From the NCBI GenBank assembly GCA_946406115.1, contig OX291562.1, forward strand, positions 1,456,001-1,520,000: DNA of 64,000 bases, written 5' to 3'. Every line of letters begins with the position of its first letter. Position 1 is the stretch's first letter. The notes beneath the pieces are model-generated. The model ran no database searches. It worked only from the letters and a program-made list of their open reading frames with translations, and was not told the DNA's origin. Of the stretch, positions 42,101-50,955 are shown piece after piece. Position numbers and translations under genes: made by a program. This DNA comes from Apoda limacodes. Taxonomy: Eukaryota; Arthropoda; Insecta; Lepidoptera; Limacodidae.

Positions 42101-44403
42101 CCAAAAGAAAGGTTATATCAGATATTTCGCGTTTGTTTGACCCCTTAGGATGGATTGCGCCTGTGATAATAAAGGCAAAAAATTTCATACAGAAGATTTG
42201 GATTTCTGGAATTGAGTGGGATCAAGAATTACCAATTCAACTTTTACAAGAGTGGCTTACTTACAGGAACGATTTGTTAAAACTTACAAGCTTTAGCTTA
42301 CCGAGATGGATATGTACAAATGAAAATGATAAGGTCGTGGAGCTTCATGGGTTCTGCGATGCTTCAAATGATGCATACGCTGCAGTAGTTTACGTGCGCG
42401 TTGTAAACTATAACAATAATGTACACGTCCAATTGATTGCATCAAAAACGAAGGTATCACCGATAAAACAGGTTTCTATACCTCGTCTAGAATTATGTGG
42501 GGCGGTACTCTTAGCCAAACTACTCCTAGAAGTATCAGAGACACTGGTTATTCCAAAAACTGAGGTTTTTGCATGGACCGATTCCTCTGTCGTACTTGCT
42601 TGGCTAAGTGGTCATCCTAGTAGGTGGAAGACCTTTATTGCAAATCGTGTCTCAGAAATTATTGACGTGTTTGATCGTAGCCATTGGTCACATGTTCGGT
42701 CCAGAGAAAATCCCGCAGATTGCGCGTCGAGAGGTGTTCAACCTTCTTGTTTAGCAGATCTTGCATTATGGAAAGATGGTCCAGCTTGGCTAAAGGAGAG
42801 TAAAATTAAATACAGTCCACAAAATGAAAATAGCCAAGAAATTTGCGAAACTGATTTAGAAGAGAAGCCTAATAAGATTTGCTGCTCAACTGCTGCTGTA
42901 ACAAGTTTCAATTTAGAAGATCAAGTCTTTCAGTCAAGGTTTTCTTCATTACGAAAACTAGTTAGAGTAGTGGCATATTGTAGGAGGTTTATAAAATTGA
43001 AATTCTTCAAACCCAAGGCTGTTTACCCGAACTGGTTAACTAATATAGAACTTCAAGAGGCTCTAACAATTTGCATCATAAAGTGCCAAAACATACATTT
43101 CCAAGAAGAAATAAATAGTATTTTAAGGTCTGGTACGGTTAAGCCAAAGAGCAAACTCTCATGTCTCAATCCGTATATTGATGATAAAGGGTTATTACGT
43201 GTTGGTGGACGGCTAGAGTATGCTTCGATAAGTGAGGATCAAAAACATCCAATATTGATACCTAAAAAATGTCATTTAGCCAATCTCATAATCACAGAGG
43301 CGCATGAAAAAACTTTGCATGGAGGGATTCAGCTTATGTTAAATTACATAAGAAGTAAATATTGGATTACGGATGCAAAAAATTTAGTTAAGGCTCACAT
43401 CCATAAATGTGTAGTCTGTGTTCGCCATTCTGCTAAAGCTTCACACCCACTTATGGGTCAATTACCTTCTGCCCGCGTGACACCATGTCGACCTTTTCGC
43501 CACAGTGGTGTTGATTACGCCGGTCCTATTGCAATAAGGACTACCAAGGGCCGTGGTCACCGTTCCACCAAAGGCTACATTTGCCTGTTTGTGTGTATGG
43601 CAGTTAAAGCTGTGCATTTGGAGGTCGTCAGCGACATGACAGCTGAAGGTTTTATAGCGGCCTTTAAAAGATTTGTTGCACGAAGAGGTCATGTTTCAGA
43701 ACTTTGGAGCGATAACGGGTCCAATTTTGTTGGTGCCGCTAAGGAACTTAAAAAATTACTAGCCGAAGAAAAATCTAGTGTAGCAGTTGAGATTGCCGAT
43801 TGGTTATCCACAAATGGCACAACGTGGCATAATATCCCACCATATACCCCAAATTTTGGAGGCCTGTGGGAGGCGGGAATCAAATCGACCAAATTTCATC
43901 TTCGGCGTGTAATAGGTTCTTCTACGCTGACGTTTGAAGAGCTGACCACAGTATTGGCTCAAATTGAAGCCTGTCTCAATTCGAGACCAATACTTTACGA
44001 CAAAAATATAGAAGATCCTTTAACTCCAGGACACTTCTTGGTTGGTGAACCAATTGTGTTAGTGCCTGAAGCAAATTATGACTACGAAAATTCAAGTATA
44101 AGCTGCATTAAAAGATGGCAATTGTCTCAAAGGATGGTTCAGAGTTTCTGGCGACGATGGTCCCAGGAATATCTTACGCAGTTCCTAAATCGCTATAAAT
44201 GGAAGCAACAAATTCCTGAACCGAAAATTGGAGACGTTGTTTTGGTGAAGGAAGATAATCTTCCGCCAGCTAGGTGGCTTCATGGAATTATAGTAGACAA
44301 ACATACAGGTTTGGATCAAGTCACTCGTGTGGTAAGCCTAAAATGTAAGGGTGTGGTAATTAAAAGACCCGTTTCAAAAATCTGCATTTTACCTGTTTCT
44401 TAG
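39130..44403 (+). CDS. P Gag-Pol polyprotein (BEL/Pao)
   Basis: A 1757-residue single polyprotein in the BEL/Pao order. Gag core at ~115-290 (LPSFSGNYTEWITFRD, YYLKSRLTGEAEKL). Cysteine knuckles at ~328-395 (CAFCKADHKIMNC, CFNCLGKNHSVYLC, CRICKRKHHSLLH). Aspartic protease near 455 with LLDQGSQASFI. RT at ~750-990 (VRVVFDASC, LVADIEKMYRQV, catalytic YMDD encoded at 41809-41820, residues 894-897). RNase H at ~1070-1230 (GFCDASNDAYAAV, RLELCGAVLLAKLL, WTDSSVVLAWL). Integrase with an HHCC finger at ~1395-1435 and DDE residues in VDYAGP, WSDNGSNFVG and GGLWEAGIKS. No envelope-like ORF follows. The ATG (39130) is the first of the frame and lies ~450 bases after the PBS. No lesions are seen. Confidence 0.95.
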   Translation: MESFNKLQCSNYEAILKGRANFKKSPKERIKQSYLETRLETLEQHWRTFCNTHQQIVTEIDEKIYDNSSYVKNNTYEDTEELYIDYKAELKEALSIFVNNFQTQLDSNKSYERSCVGVNLPKIDLPSFSGNYTEWITFRDLFVSVIDKNDNLTNVEKLYYLKSRLTGEAEKLLRHIQLSDQNYKFSWDKLRNRYENKVFLVNNTLKQFMSIKALHSESSSAIRDILDTMTECLDSLEKIGVNVSTWDVIIIYIMCQKLDPESRKQWEAKINEVSEELPTLNNFKVFLEHRFRSTEFLDAKIKPKHISAKTTSVLHVIDNNNSNQIKNSCAFCKADHKIMNCKLFAKEEYTTRHDFVQSNRLCFNCLGKNHSVYLCRQSSRCRICKRKHHSLLHPNNVSNRTQNEVVDKPVVAVATTPSSSETEHIVTCFSNIRCHILLATALVKVEARTGVNVTLRCLLDQGSQASFITESAVQSYGLKKVRKNILISGVGSDQGYTVTSKYVVLIKIQSLYDPDFQIIVKAHVLDKLTTFVPSERVVIGKWPDLEGLQFADPRFNIPNKVDLLLGAEVYSQILIDGLVKGAPGSPLAQNTRLGWILSGQIGSEGKDERCHNNAITSMHIQNLTDVNDLLKQFWEIESDHCSPNKKLLTNEEQLCEELYSKTTTRDKTGRYVVQLPFRNNDPGCKYGNSKEIAARRLQSLERRLARDEELKEQYSDVMNEYLELGHMELIPEDQRDKEAVYLPHHAVVRKDKSTSKVRVVFDASCPGSNGTSLNQDLLVGPSLQPSLRHLIMRWRQFKICLVADIEKMYRQVKISERDTDFHRLLWRDENGVLQHYRMLRVTFGTAAAPYLAVRSLQQLAYDECQDISLQISDTKGESNIILNPIAKIVVTDFYMDDLMTGYRTVEEGLNIYKELNNLMTKGGFKLQKWTSSSKELMEKTGKLKKESERKLEIKSESDVERIRKVLGLTWSEDLDKFEYSVELSQLQTPITKRKVISDISRLFDPLGWIAPVIIKAKNFIQKIWISGIEWDQELPIQLLQEWLTYRNDLLKLTSFSLPRWICTNENDKVVELHGFCDASNDAYAAVVYVRVVNYNNNVHVQLIASKTKVSPIKQVSIPRLELCGAVLLAKLLLEVSETLVIPKTEVFAWTDSSVVLAWLSGHPSRWKTFIANRVSEIIDVFDRSHWSHVRSRENPADCASRGVQPSCLADLALWKDGPAWLKESKIKYSPQNENSQEICETDLEEKPNKICCSTAAVTSFNLEDQVFQSRFSSLRKLVRVVAYCRRFIKLKFFKPKAVYPNWLTNIELQEALTICIIKCQNIHFQEEINSILRSGTVKPKSKLSCLNPYIDDKGLLRVGGRLEYASISEDQKHPILIPKKCHLANLIITEAHEKTLHGGIQLMLNYIRSKYWITDAKNLVKAHIHKCVVCVRHSAKASHPLMGQLPSARVTPCRPFRHSGVDYAGPIAIRTTKGRGHRSTKGYICLFVCMAVKAVHLEVVSDMTAEGFIAAFKRFVARRGHVSELWSDNGSNFVGAAKELKKLLAEEKSSVAVEIADWLSTNGTTWHNIPPYTPNFGGLWEAGIKSTKFHLRRVIGSSTLTFEELTTVLAQIEACLNSRPILYDKNIEDPLTPGHFLVGEPIVLVPEANYDYENSSISCIKRWQLSQRMVQSFWRRWSQEYLTQFLNRYKWKQQIPEPKIGDVVLVKEDNLPPARWLHGIIVDKHTGLDQVTRVVSLKCKGVVIKRPVSKICILPVS

Positions 44404-44540
44404 AGTTGTTGTTGTTTATCTATTGTTTTAGTTTTTGTTATTTGAAAATTTGTAAACTTAATTATATGCTGAAGTAGTTTAATTATATTCTGTCACGGTG
44501 GGCGGAGTAATTTATGGACATTTGTCCATGGTGGGCGGTA

Positions 44541-44812
44541 TGTTCAATTTGTAATAGTAAGTAGTAGTTAGTTTAGTATTAATGTATAGTAAGTAGTCAC
44601 TAGTCTAGTACTGATGTATATCAATAGATGGCGCTGTATAAATTTATTTCACGCTATGGTTTGTATTTGGTAGTTTGCATAACCAAGCTGTTTTCATACA
44701 ATGCATACCATTGATTGTTGCTACAATACGTGAATATAGAAAGTTTCGCTATTGGGCTGAGTTTTCATTACCTATGATCCCTCAGTAGTTCGAGACATTT
44801 TGGATCTGAACA
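44541..44812 (+). repeat. P 3' LTR
   Basis: 272 bp, matching 38390-38661. Preceded by a purine-rich GGTGGGCGG tract (44530-44538), which also occurs near 44498; probable polypurine tract. Confidence 0.92.
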
Positions 44813-46265
44813 TGTACGATATACGTACCAACATCAATTTAAAAAGCCACACCAAATACACGTATACATAAATTCAAATGTTATCACTCAAAAAAGTATC
44901 GAAGTGATAAGAAGTACATAAATTGCACAACGTATGTATACGCACATCAATTTATATAAGTGCCTACAAGAAACGTATACATAGATTCAAAAATGTTATC
45001 ACCTCAAAGAAAGTTAAAGTGATAAGATAAAAGTACATAAGTTGTACAACATATGTATACGTACAAAATTTAAAATAGGCACGCGGAAGTACTTGTATAC
45101 ATAGATGTGAGAATATTATTACTCAAAATAATGTTTAAGTAATAATAACAAGTACGCAAAGGCGTACCACATATGTATACGTACAATAATTTTAAAATAG
45201 ACGCTCGCAAGTACGTACACACGGAAATGCGCGTGTGTAGGTACATAAGTTTTAAAAATTATTATTTTAAAATTACAAAAATTTAAAATAAATTTAAAGT
45301 ACTATTTTTAGTACACGTCAATTATGCGAGCACATATACATATAAAACATGTACAAGAAGTTCCCGATTGCACAAAATTAAAAAAAATTATTATTTTTAA
45401 AAATTAGGTTTTTTCGAAAAAAATCAAATAATAATAAAGAGAACGATTTTTGCATGGAATAATGTATACCCATGTATTTAAGGCATATACACGAAATTCC
45501 CATATACCTAAGAGCTCAAATTATTACGATTTGGATTTTCACAAGTTTTCCGAAAAATTAAAATTATTATTAAAAGTACACGTACCGCAAGGAATACGTG
45601 CACGAACGTAAATTCAAAATAAGTACACGAGATAACACGCATGTACAAGAAGTTTTCAAAATTGAAAACTGAAAATTTAAAAATATAAAACTGAAAAGTT
45701 ATGAAAATTTAAAAATTTCGAAATTCAGGAAAATTAAAATATTTTAAAAATTATAACTAGTACACGTATCATAAGTAATACGTGCACAAACGTGAATTTA
45801 AAATGAATACACGGTATAACACGCGTGTATAAGACTTTTCCAAAACTTAAAACTGAAGAGTTATGAAAATTTATAAAAACTGAATTTCAGGAAAAATTTA
45901 AAAATTTTAAATTTATAACTAGTACACGTATTGCCCGAAATACGTATACGTAGGTCACCACGATTTATTTTTAACGTTTTCACAACGACTCCCGTGAATT
46001 TAAACGTTTTACAAAAATTTACGTAATTTGAAACCGAAAATGACCCCAACAAATACGACACACAGAGTTATAAAAAATACATGAAACAATAGGTAAGCAC
46101 TCAAAAATAAAGACTTAGTGTCAATAATTTCACTTTACTTACGGTTCATACACTTTTTACACTTTTCTAAAATTAACACTTTTTTCAGAAAAATAAAAAT
46201 TCACTTTAAATTACTTATAACTTCGGAACTTTACGGATTACCTAAGGATCTACACAGGTTGTGAT
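44813..46265 (-). repeat. H leader, part 1: tandem array of stem-loops
   Basis: The rest of the H leader, on the other side of P. Stems seen: TTATCACT/AGTGATAA (44881, 44903), TTATCAC/GTGATAA (44996, 45019), ATTATTACT/AGTAATAAT (45115, 45138), TTATTTTAAA/TTTAAAATAA (45262, 45282) and ATTATTATTT/AAATAATAAT (45387, 45426), spaced about 115-150 bases. Between the stems recur ACGTATACATA-like and AAGTACATAA-like wording. From about 45500 towards the PBS the units degrade into A/T-rich DNA with shorter inverted repeats and no ORF. Confidence 0.7.
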
Positions 46266-46283
46266 CCGGCTACCGAAGGACCA
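46266..46283 (-). other. H primer-binding site (tRNA-Tyr-like)
   Basis: The minus strand reads TGGTCCTTCGGTAGCCGG, 7 bases inside the 5' LTR end. Except for an extra GT it equals the complement of the tRNA-Tyr 3' end as I recall it (TGGTCCTTCG/AGCCGGA). About 20 bases further in, GTGTAGATCCTTAGGT resembles the tRNA-Tyr anticodon arm. Confidence 0.55.
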
Positions 46284-46696
46284 AATAAACTGTTGCGGAC
46301 AGAGCTAGTGGACTGTAGGTTTATAGAAATGTGGGCTCTGAAAAAGCCCACTGTAAAATTGAAAAAATGAAACAAATTGGATTCTGCTTGCAACAGCTTA
46401 TAATTGCCTTAAACGCAATTAACACTTATATGGACAACTCATTTAACATTTTTCAAAATTATAATTTACAAACACTTATCTATAAATTACAAACACTTTC
46501 TTTAAAATCGTGATTTTAATTTACGCTTCACTGATTTTACTTAACTTCTACGAATTTTCTTGATTTATAAAAATGTTACTTCTTTCTTGAAGTAATCTTG
46601 AGTTATAAAAATGTTGGTTCTTTCTTGACATATATATATAACTTGTTCTTTCTTCAGTTGGTTTCTTCACTTATTTTCCTGGAACTGTCACTGCAT

Positions 46697-46725
46697 ACTG
46701 TATGAAAATTGCGTCTCCTTTTATA
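46697..46725 (-). promoter_or_regulatory. H 5' LTR core promoter
   Basis: The minus strand reads TATAAAAGGAGACG from 46725, with an initiator-like ACAGT at 46701-46697, about 26 bases downstream. The same arrangement is in the other H LTR (TATAAAA 30221-30215) and in the diverged copy at 8435. Confidence 0.6.
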
Positions 46726-46966
46726 CTTTTTTGTCTAGGAGGAAATGTTCAAATCATTTATTTTAGACCAATCAGAGAACGTTGTTTTTATTTTGGAAAC
46801 CCAATAACCAGTTCAAACCGGTATTTTCCAGATTTTTACCTCGAACTTTCTAATTTAATATTTTTCAATGGTGTTTTTGTTCCGAGCCATTCTCCCACTT
46901 TCGTCTGTGCTCTGATTGGCTGCTCAGTTTCATATAAATATGAGGCTTCAAAATCTGTTTTCGAAC

Positions 46967-47966
46967 CCACCCCATAGGTGCAGGTGTCCCCCAGGGCTCC
47001 GTGCTTTCCCCTCTACTCTATTCCCTATTCACAAACGATATACCTCGTCCCTCGAACGTTAATGTGGCGCTCTTCGCGGACGATACGGCGCTCTACTGTT
47101 CTCACCGACACGTCCGTCGTATAAGCCTGGCCCTCCAGTCTGCCGCCAACGCCTTAGGCGATTGGTTTCGGAAGTGGAGAATCGAGGTTAACCCCGAGAA
47201 AAGTGCAGCAGTGCACTTCGCCCGGGGCCGAAAATCGGTAAAGGTCACAAGGCAACTCACCCCAGTCCACCTATATGGCCAACCCATTCCGTGGGTTAAA
47301 AAGGTCAAATATTTAGGGGTCACTTTAGACTCTCGTCTTAATTTCAGAGCCCACATTAAAAGAGTAAGAGATCGAGCAGCCTTTGTTCTCGGTCGTCTTA
47401 AGCCAATGTTAAACAAGTACAGTAAAATGTCTCTTAGAAATAAGGTGACGCTTTACAAAACTTGTATTCGGCCCATACTCACATATGCGAGCGTAGCGTT
47501 TGGTCACACCAACACTACTTCCTTGCAAGTCTTACAAAATCGCTTTATGCGAGGCGCAGTCGGCGCCCCGTACTATATGCGTAACATCGATCTCCATAGT
47601 GATTTCGAGCTTCCGACCATAAAAGCCTTCATCAAAGATGCGTCTAAACGCTACTTTGAGACGGCAGCCCTCCACCCCAATCCCCTAATTAGGCAATCTT
47701 GCAACTATGCCCCCATTAGAGGGGCCTTAGGACCGTTTAGATATCCGAGGCACGTCATAATTGACTCCGACGATGATATAACCAGCAGGCTCAAAGCTCA
47801 AGCGCCTTCAGCGCTCGCGTCCGCGATCACAGATTATAGAAATATATACAGAATACGTCGCCGCCGGCGGCGACGGAACATTAGACAGCTTAGTTTTAAC
47901 ACACACACACACACTCGAGCGCGCGGGTATACTAGGTTCACTAATATACCCGGGCGCTTCGACTAG
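46967..47966 (+). pseudogene. A2 ORF2 remnant (RT C-terminal part)
   Basis: Open from the junction to the stop at 47966, with AGVPQGSVLSPLLY and LFADDTALYCS, the thumb region and the arginine-rich C-terminus with THTHT. It lacks the endonuclease and most RT motifs, so it cannot act alone. Confidence 0.85.
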
Positions 47967-48265
47967 TTAGATTTAAATAATAATAGGCGAGTGCTGAAGA
48001 GTTTCTTGCCGTTTCTTCTCTTCAGAACGCCTTTGCTATTTTCCGAAACGGCGGTAAAATTTAGTTAGATACAAATTTTAGTTTCTAAGAGCGGTTGCCC
48101 AAGCCGAGGTTCGTGTCTAGGACACCCTTGCGCAAACCGCCCCAACTTTTCGCTGAAGAGTGCAAGCAGCACCGCAGCAAAAGTTAGTCCGCGTGTAGTT
48201 GTAAAGGCCATCTGCGGCCAACAACAGTAGCCAGTAGTTAGAAAAAAAAAAAAAAAAAAAAAAAA
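46967..48265 (+). mobile_element. A2: shorter A insertion in H 5' LTR
   Basis: The same family, same target nucleotide and same duplication TGTTTTCGAAC (46956-46966 and 48266-48276) as A. It begins in the RT domain (CCACCCCATAGG, equal to A at about 33070). It holds the last ~330 codons of ORF2, 3' UTR and poly(A). Roughly a dozen substitutions separate it from A over ~1.3 kb. Either A with an internal deletion after copying between LTRs, or an independent insertion. Confidence 0.85.
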
Positions 48266-48859
48266 TGTTTTCGAACTTTTAGTACAAATTTTGACTTTTT
48301 ACATTTTTTATTTTACTACTACGTCTGTTGTGTTTTGCATAGTATAAAAAATCAATTGGCATACATTTATGTCTAGAAATGAACATGTGAGAACCAAAAA
48401 ACACATGTGGTTCACTTTACAGTATTGTTAAAAAATCGAAAAGTCACGTTCTGACAGTAGCTCCACAGACATCATATACATCATGATATACATCTCATCT
48501 CCAAAGTGAATATCATTCTCCAAAGTGAATATCATCTCCAAGTGCAAAAATTGTGTATGTGCTTCAAGATAATATTTTCTGTAGACGGCGGACGCGCGCG
48601 CGCGGGCGAGACTTGGTGTTGTTCGTGTTCTGCGTGTTTGCGCCTACGAGTAAAGCGCTTGAAGTTAGACGGGTGCCGCTTTTTCAGCGGCTTTTCGGAC
48701 GATTTCGGTAAGCGCTTGCATATTCATTTTTGCTCGGCGATTCACTTGCCGCGGATCGTTAGGTCGTCAGTTTCTCAAGGGCGGCCCCTCCGGGGCCCCC
48801 CCGCACCGCTGCCTGTCGACGTAGAGGTATGTTTTGTGTAGTTTCATAACTGTTAAATA

Positions 48860-50955
48860 ATGCCGCCCCCCGTAGCAGCTCCCCCACCGGTACGCAGAGG
48901 AGGCGTACGCAAACGTGGCGTATGGCTACGTTCTCAGCCCTCCGCCGCCGTTGTGGCGCGTAACCTTTTCACCGGCGAAATATCAGCCGCGGACCGGCCC
49001 TTTTCGGTCGCGTTCCCACCCTCTCGGCCCCCGTCTAGGACCTCTATGGCCTCGGCCATATCACAGTCGTCGGTATACTCGGCTTCTGAGTCCGGCGACG
49101 AAATCTTTAGGGATGAGGACCTCCCTACCCTGCCGTCAATGCTATCTCCTATTGAGGACACCCCGCCCCGGCCTGACCCACAATCATCATCGCCCAAACA
49201 AGGCATTAACATAAGCCAGATAAGTAAGGTAACGCCCCCAATGACAGTACAGCGGAATTTGAACCCGCCCTCAATCCCCCTGCCGCAGCGAGACCCTAGG
49301 GTACGTGGCAGAGATGTTAGGCCGAGACCCTTCTCACTCAGCCCATCCAAGGACCCCGCCGAACGTGCCCGACTTGAGGCAAGAGAAGCCATTGCCGATC
49401 GGCAAAAGGCTCTCGCCAATCAGCCGTCGACTTCAAAAACCGCCGTAGAGGTGCCCCATGACCCCACCCCTGTTGAAGGGATGGAAATTGCTGAAGTCTC
49501 CCCCCCCCCAGCCTGCCGCACCCCATGCGCCAGCGCCACCAAGCGGTCGATCCTATGCCCAGGCAATAAGCGCCCAAACCGCTATAGCCCCGCCATCGCA
49601 ATCTGTCGCTCAGCCGGCTAGCGTTGATGCCAGTGCCAACGACAAAAAAGTCAAAAATAGTCACCCCCCCATAGTCGTAGAGTCCCTCCCCCAGTGGTCG
49701 ACGCATCTTAAAAAGATGCACTCTATATTAGGCCACGCACCCAACGCACGGCCGTTTGGCAAAGGGGTACGATTTTTCCCTAAATCGCCCCTAGAGTATC
49801 GTACGGTAGTGGCCTATATAGACGAGCTGTCTAAGCTGGACCACGCAGTATCTTGGTACTGCTACAGCTTAGACAGCGACCGACCACATAAAATTGCCAT
49901 CAAGGGGCTCCCTCAGGATACCTCGCTTGCCGAGCTTGCTGAGGACCTCGCCTTCGCCGGCTTCCCAGTGTCGCACGTGCGGCAAATTCCTGCAGTTAGG
50001 GGTCGACCCAACTGCATATATTATGCCCAGCTACAGCTCAGGCACACTTCTGCGGAGCTGCAACAGCTGTACGCAGTTAACGAGCTGCTCAGCATGCCTG
50101 GCATAACGATCGAGGCTTGGCGTACTCGCCCCGGTCCGGCACAATGCCATAGATGCCAGGCATTTGGCCATGCCTCCTCTAACTGCCACCGGCCAATCAA
50201 ATGTGTGCGCTGCGGCGGCGAGCACCCGGCGTCCGACTGCGATCGGCAATCGGTTGCAGTCAAATGCGTAAACTGCAGGCAAGCACACACAGCCAACAGC
50301 CGCTCGTGTCCCGTCTTCCGGCGCGAGGCGAGACGTAGGGGGGTGACCATTAACCCTCCGCTGCCCCGTAATAAAGCCCAACGGGCTACAAATTTGCCCC
50401 CGCCTTTACCCACTCCCCTGCAACAATTGCAGCCGCAGGAGTATGACTTATCCTCGGGCGCAAATTTAATGCCCCCCGCCAACCCCCTCACCGACAGATC
50501 CCAAGCTCTCGGGAGAAAAAAGAGGCCACGCCGGAAAAAATCCGCCCCGCAACCCACAACAACGGTTCCGACTAACACTGCGGTAGCGCCGGACACACAA
50601 TTTGCCCCCTATATTTTTATGCCCCCCCCCCCAATTTGCGGACCCCCCGCAACCCCCCCATACGTCTCAACCACCCACCACCAACCAACCGCCAAAATCA
50701 AAATCACGCACCGACGCTGCCCAGCAGCATCAACCCCCCGCGCAAATTCGGCCTAGCGGCACACAATACACACAGGGCCCACCCCGCATGCAAGCTGGTG
50801 CCCTAAACGTGGCTAGAGCCGCAATAGCGGCACTAAACGCGGCCATAGAGGCCATCGCAGCCGGCCAAAATCCGTTGCCAGCCCTTTTTAATGGATTGGC
50901 ACAACTCACCACAATTCTCACGTGGGAATTTAATGGGGCCTCATCGGGGCCTTAA
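48860..50955 (+). pseudogene. E ORF1 (Gag-like), two frameshifts in C-runs
   Basis: Reads as one Gag if two C-homopolymers are allowed an indel: about 49499-49509 and about 50622-50633. Part 1 has VARNLFTGEISAADRPFS and FRDEDLPTLPSMLSPI. Part 2 has the conserved block (PPIVVESLPQWSTHLKKMHS, VAYIDELSKLD, KIAIKGLPQD, VSHVRQIP) and knuckles CHRCQAFGHASSNC, CVRCGGEHPASDC and CVNCRQAHTANSRSC. Part 3 is a Pro/Gln-rich tail ending AALNAAIEAIAAGQNPLPAL, which C also has. Both breaks lie in C-runs, so base-calling error or true slippage are both possible. The ORF overlaps the start of ORF2. Confidence 0.85.

Larger units (their letters stand above)
38390..44812 (+). mobile_element. P: complete BEL/Pao LTR retrotransposon
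   Basis: A 6423-bp element with 272-bp LTRs, TG...CA ends and a probable 4-bp duplication TGTA (38386-38389 and 44813-44816). Removing P and one TGTA restores GGCTTGTACGATATAC. That matches the neighbouring H unit at about 37664 (GGCTTGTACAATATAC), which confirms the borders. A single uninterrupted Gag-Pol frame occupies the middle. The LTRs differ at only one position I could find (T/A near 38589 and 44739), so insertion is recent and the copy may be active. Confidence 0.93.
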
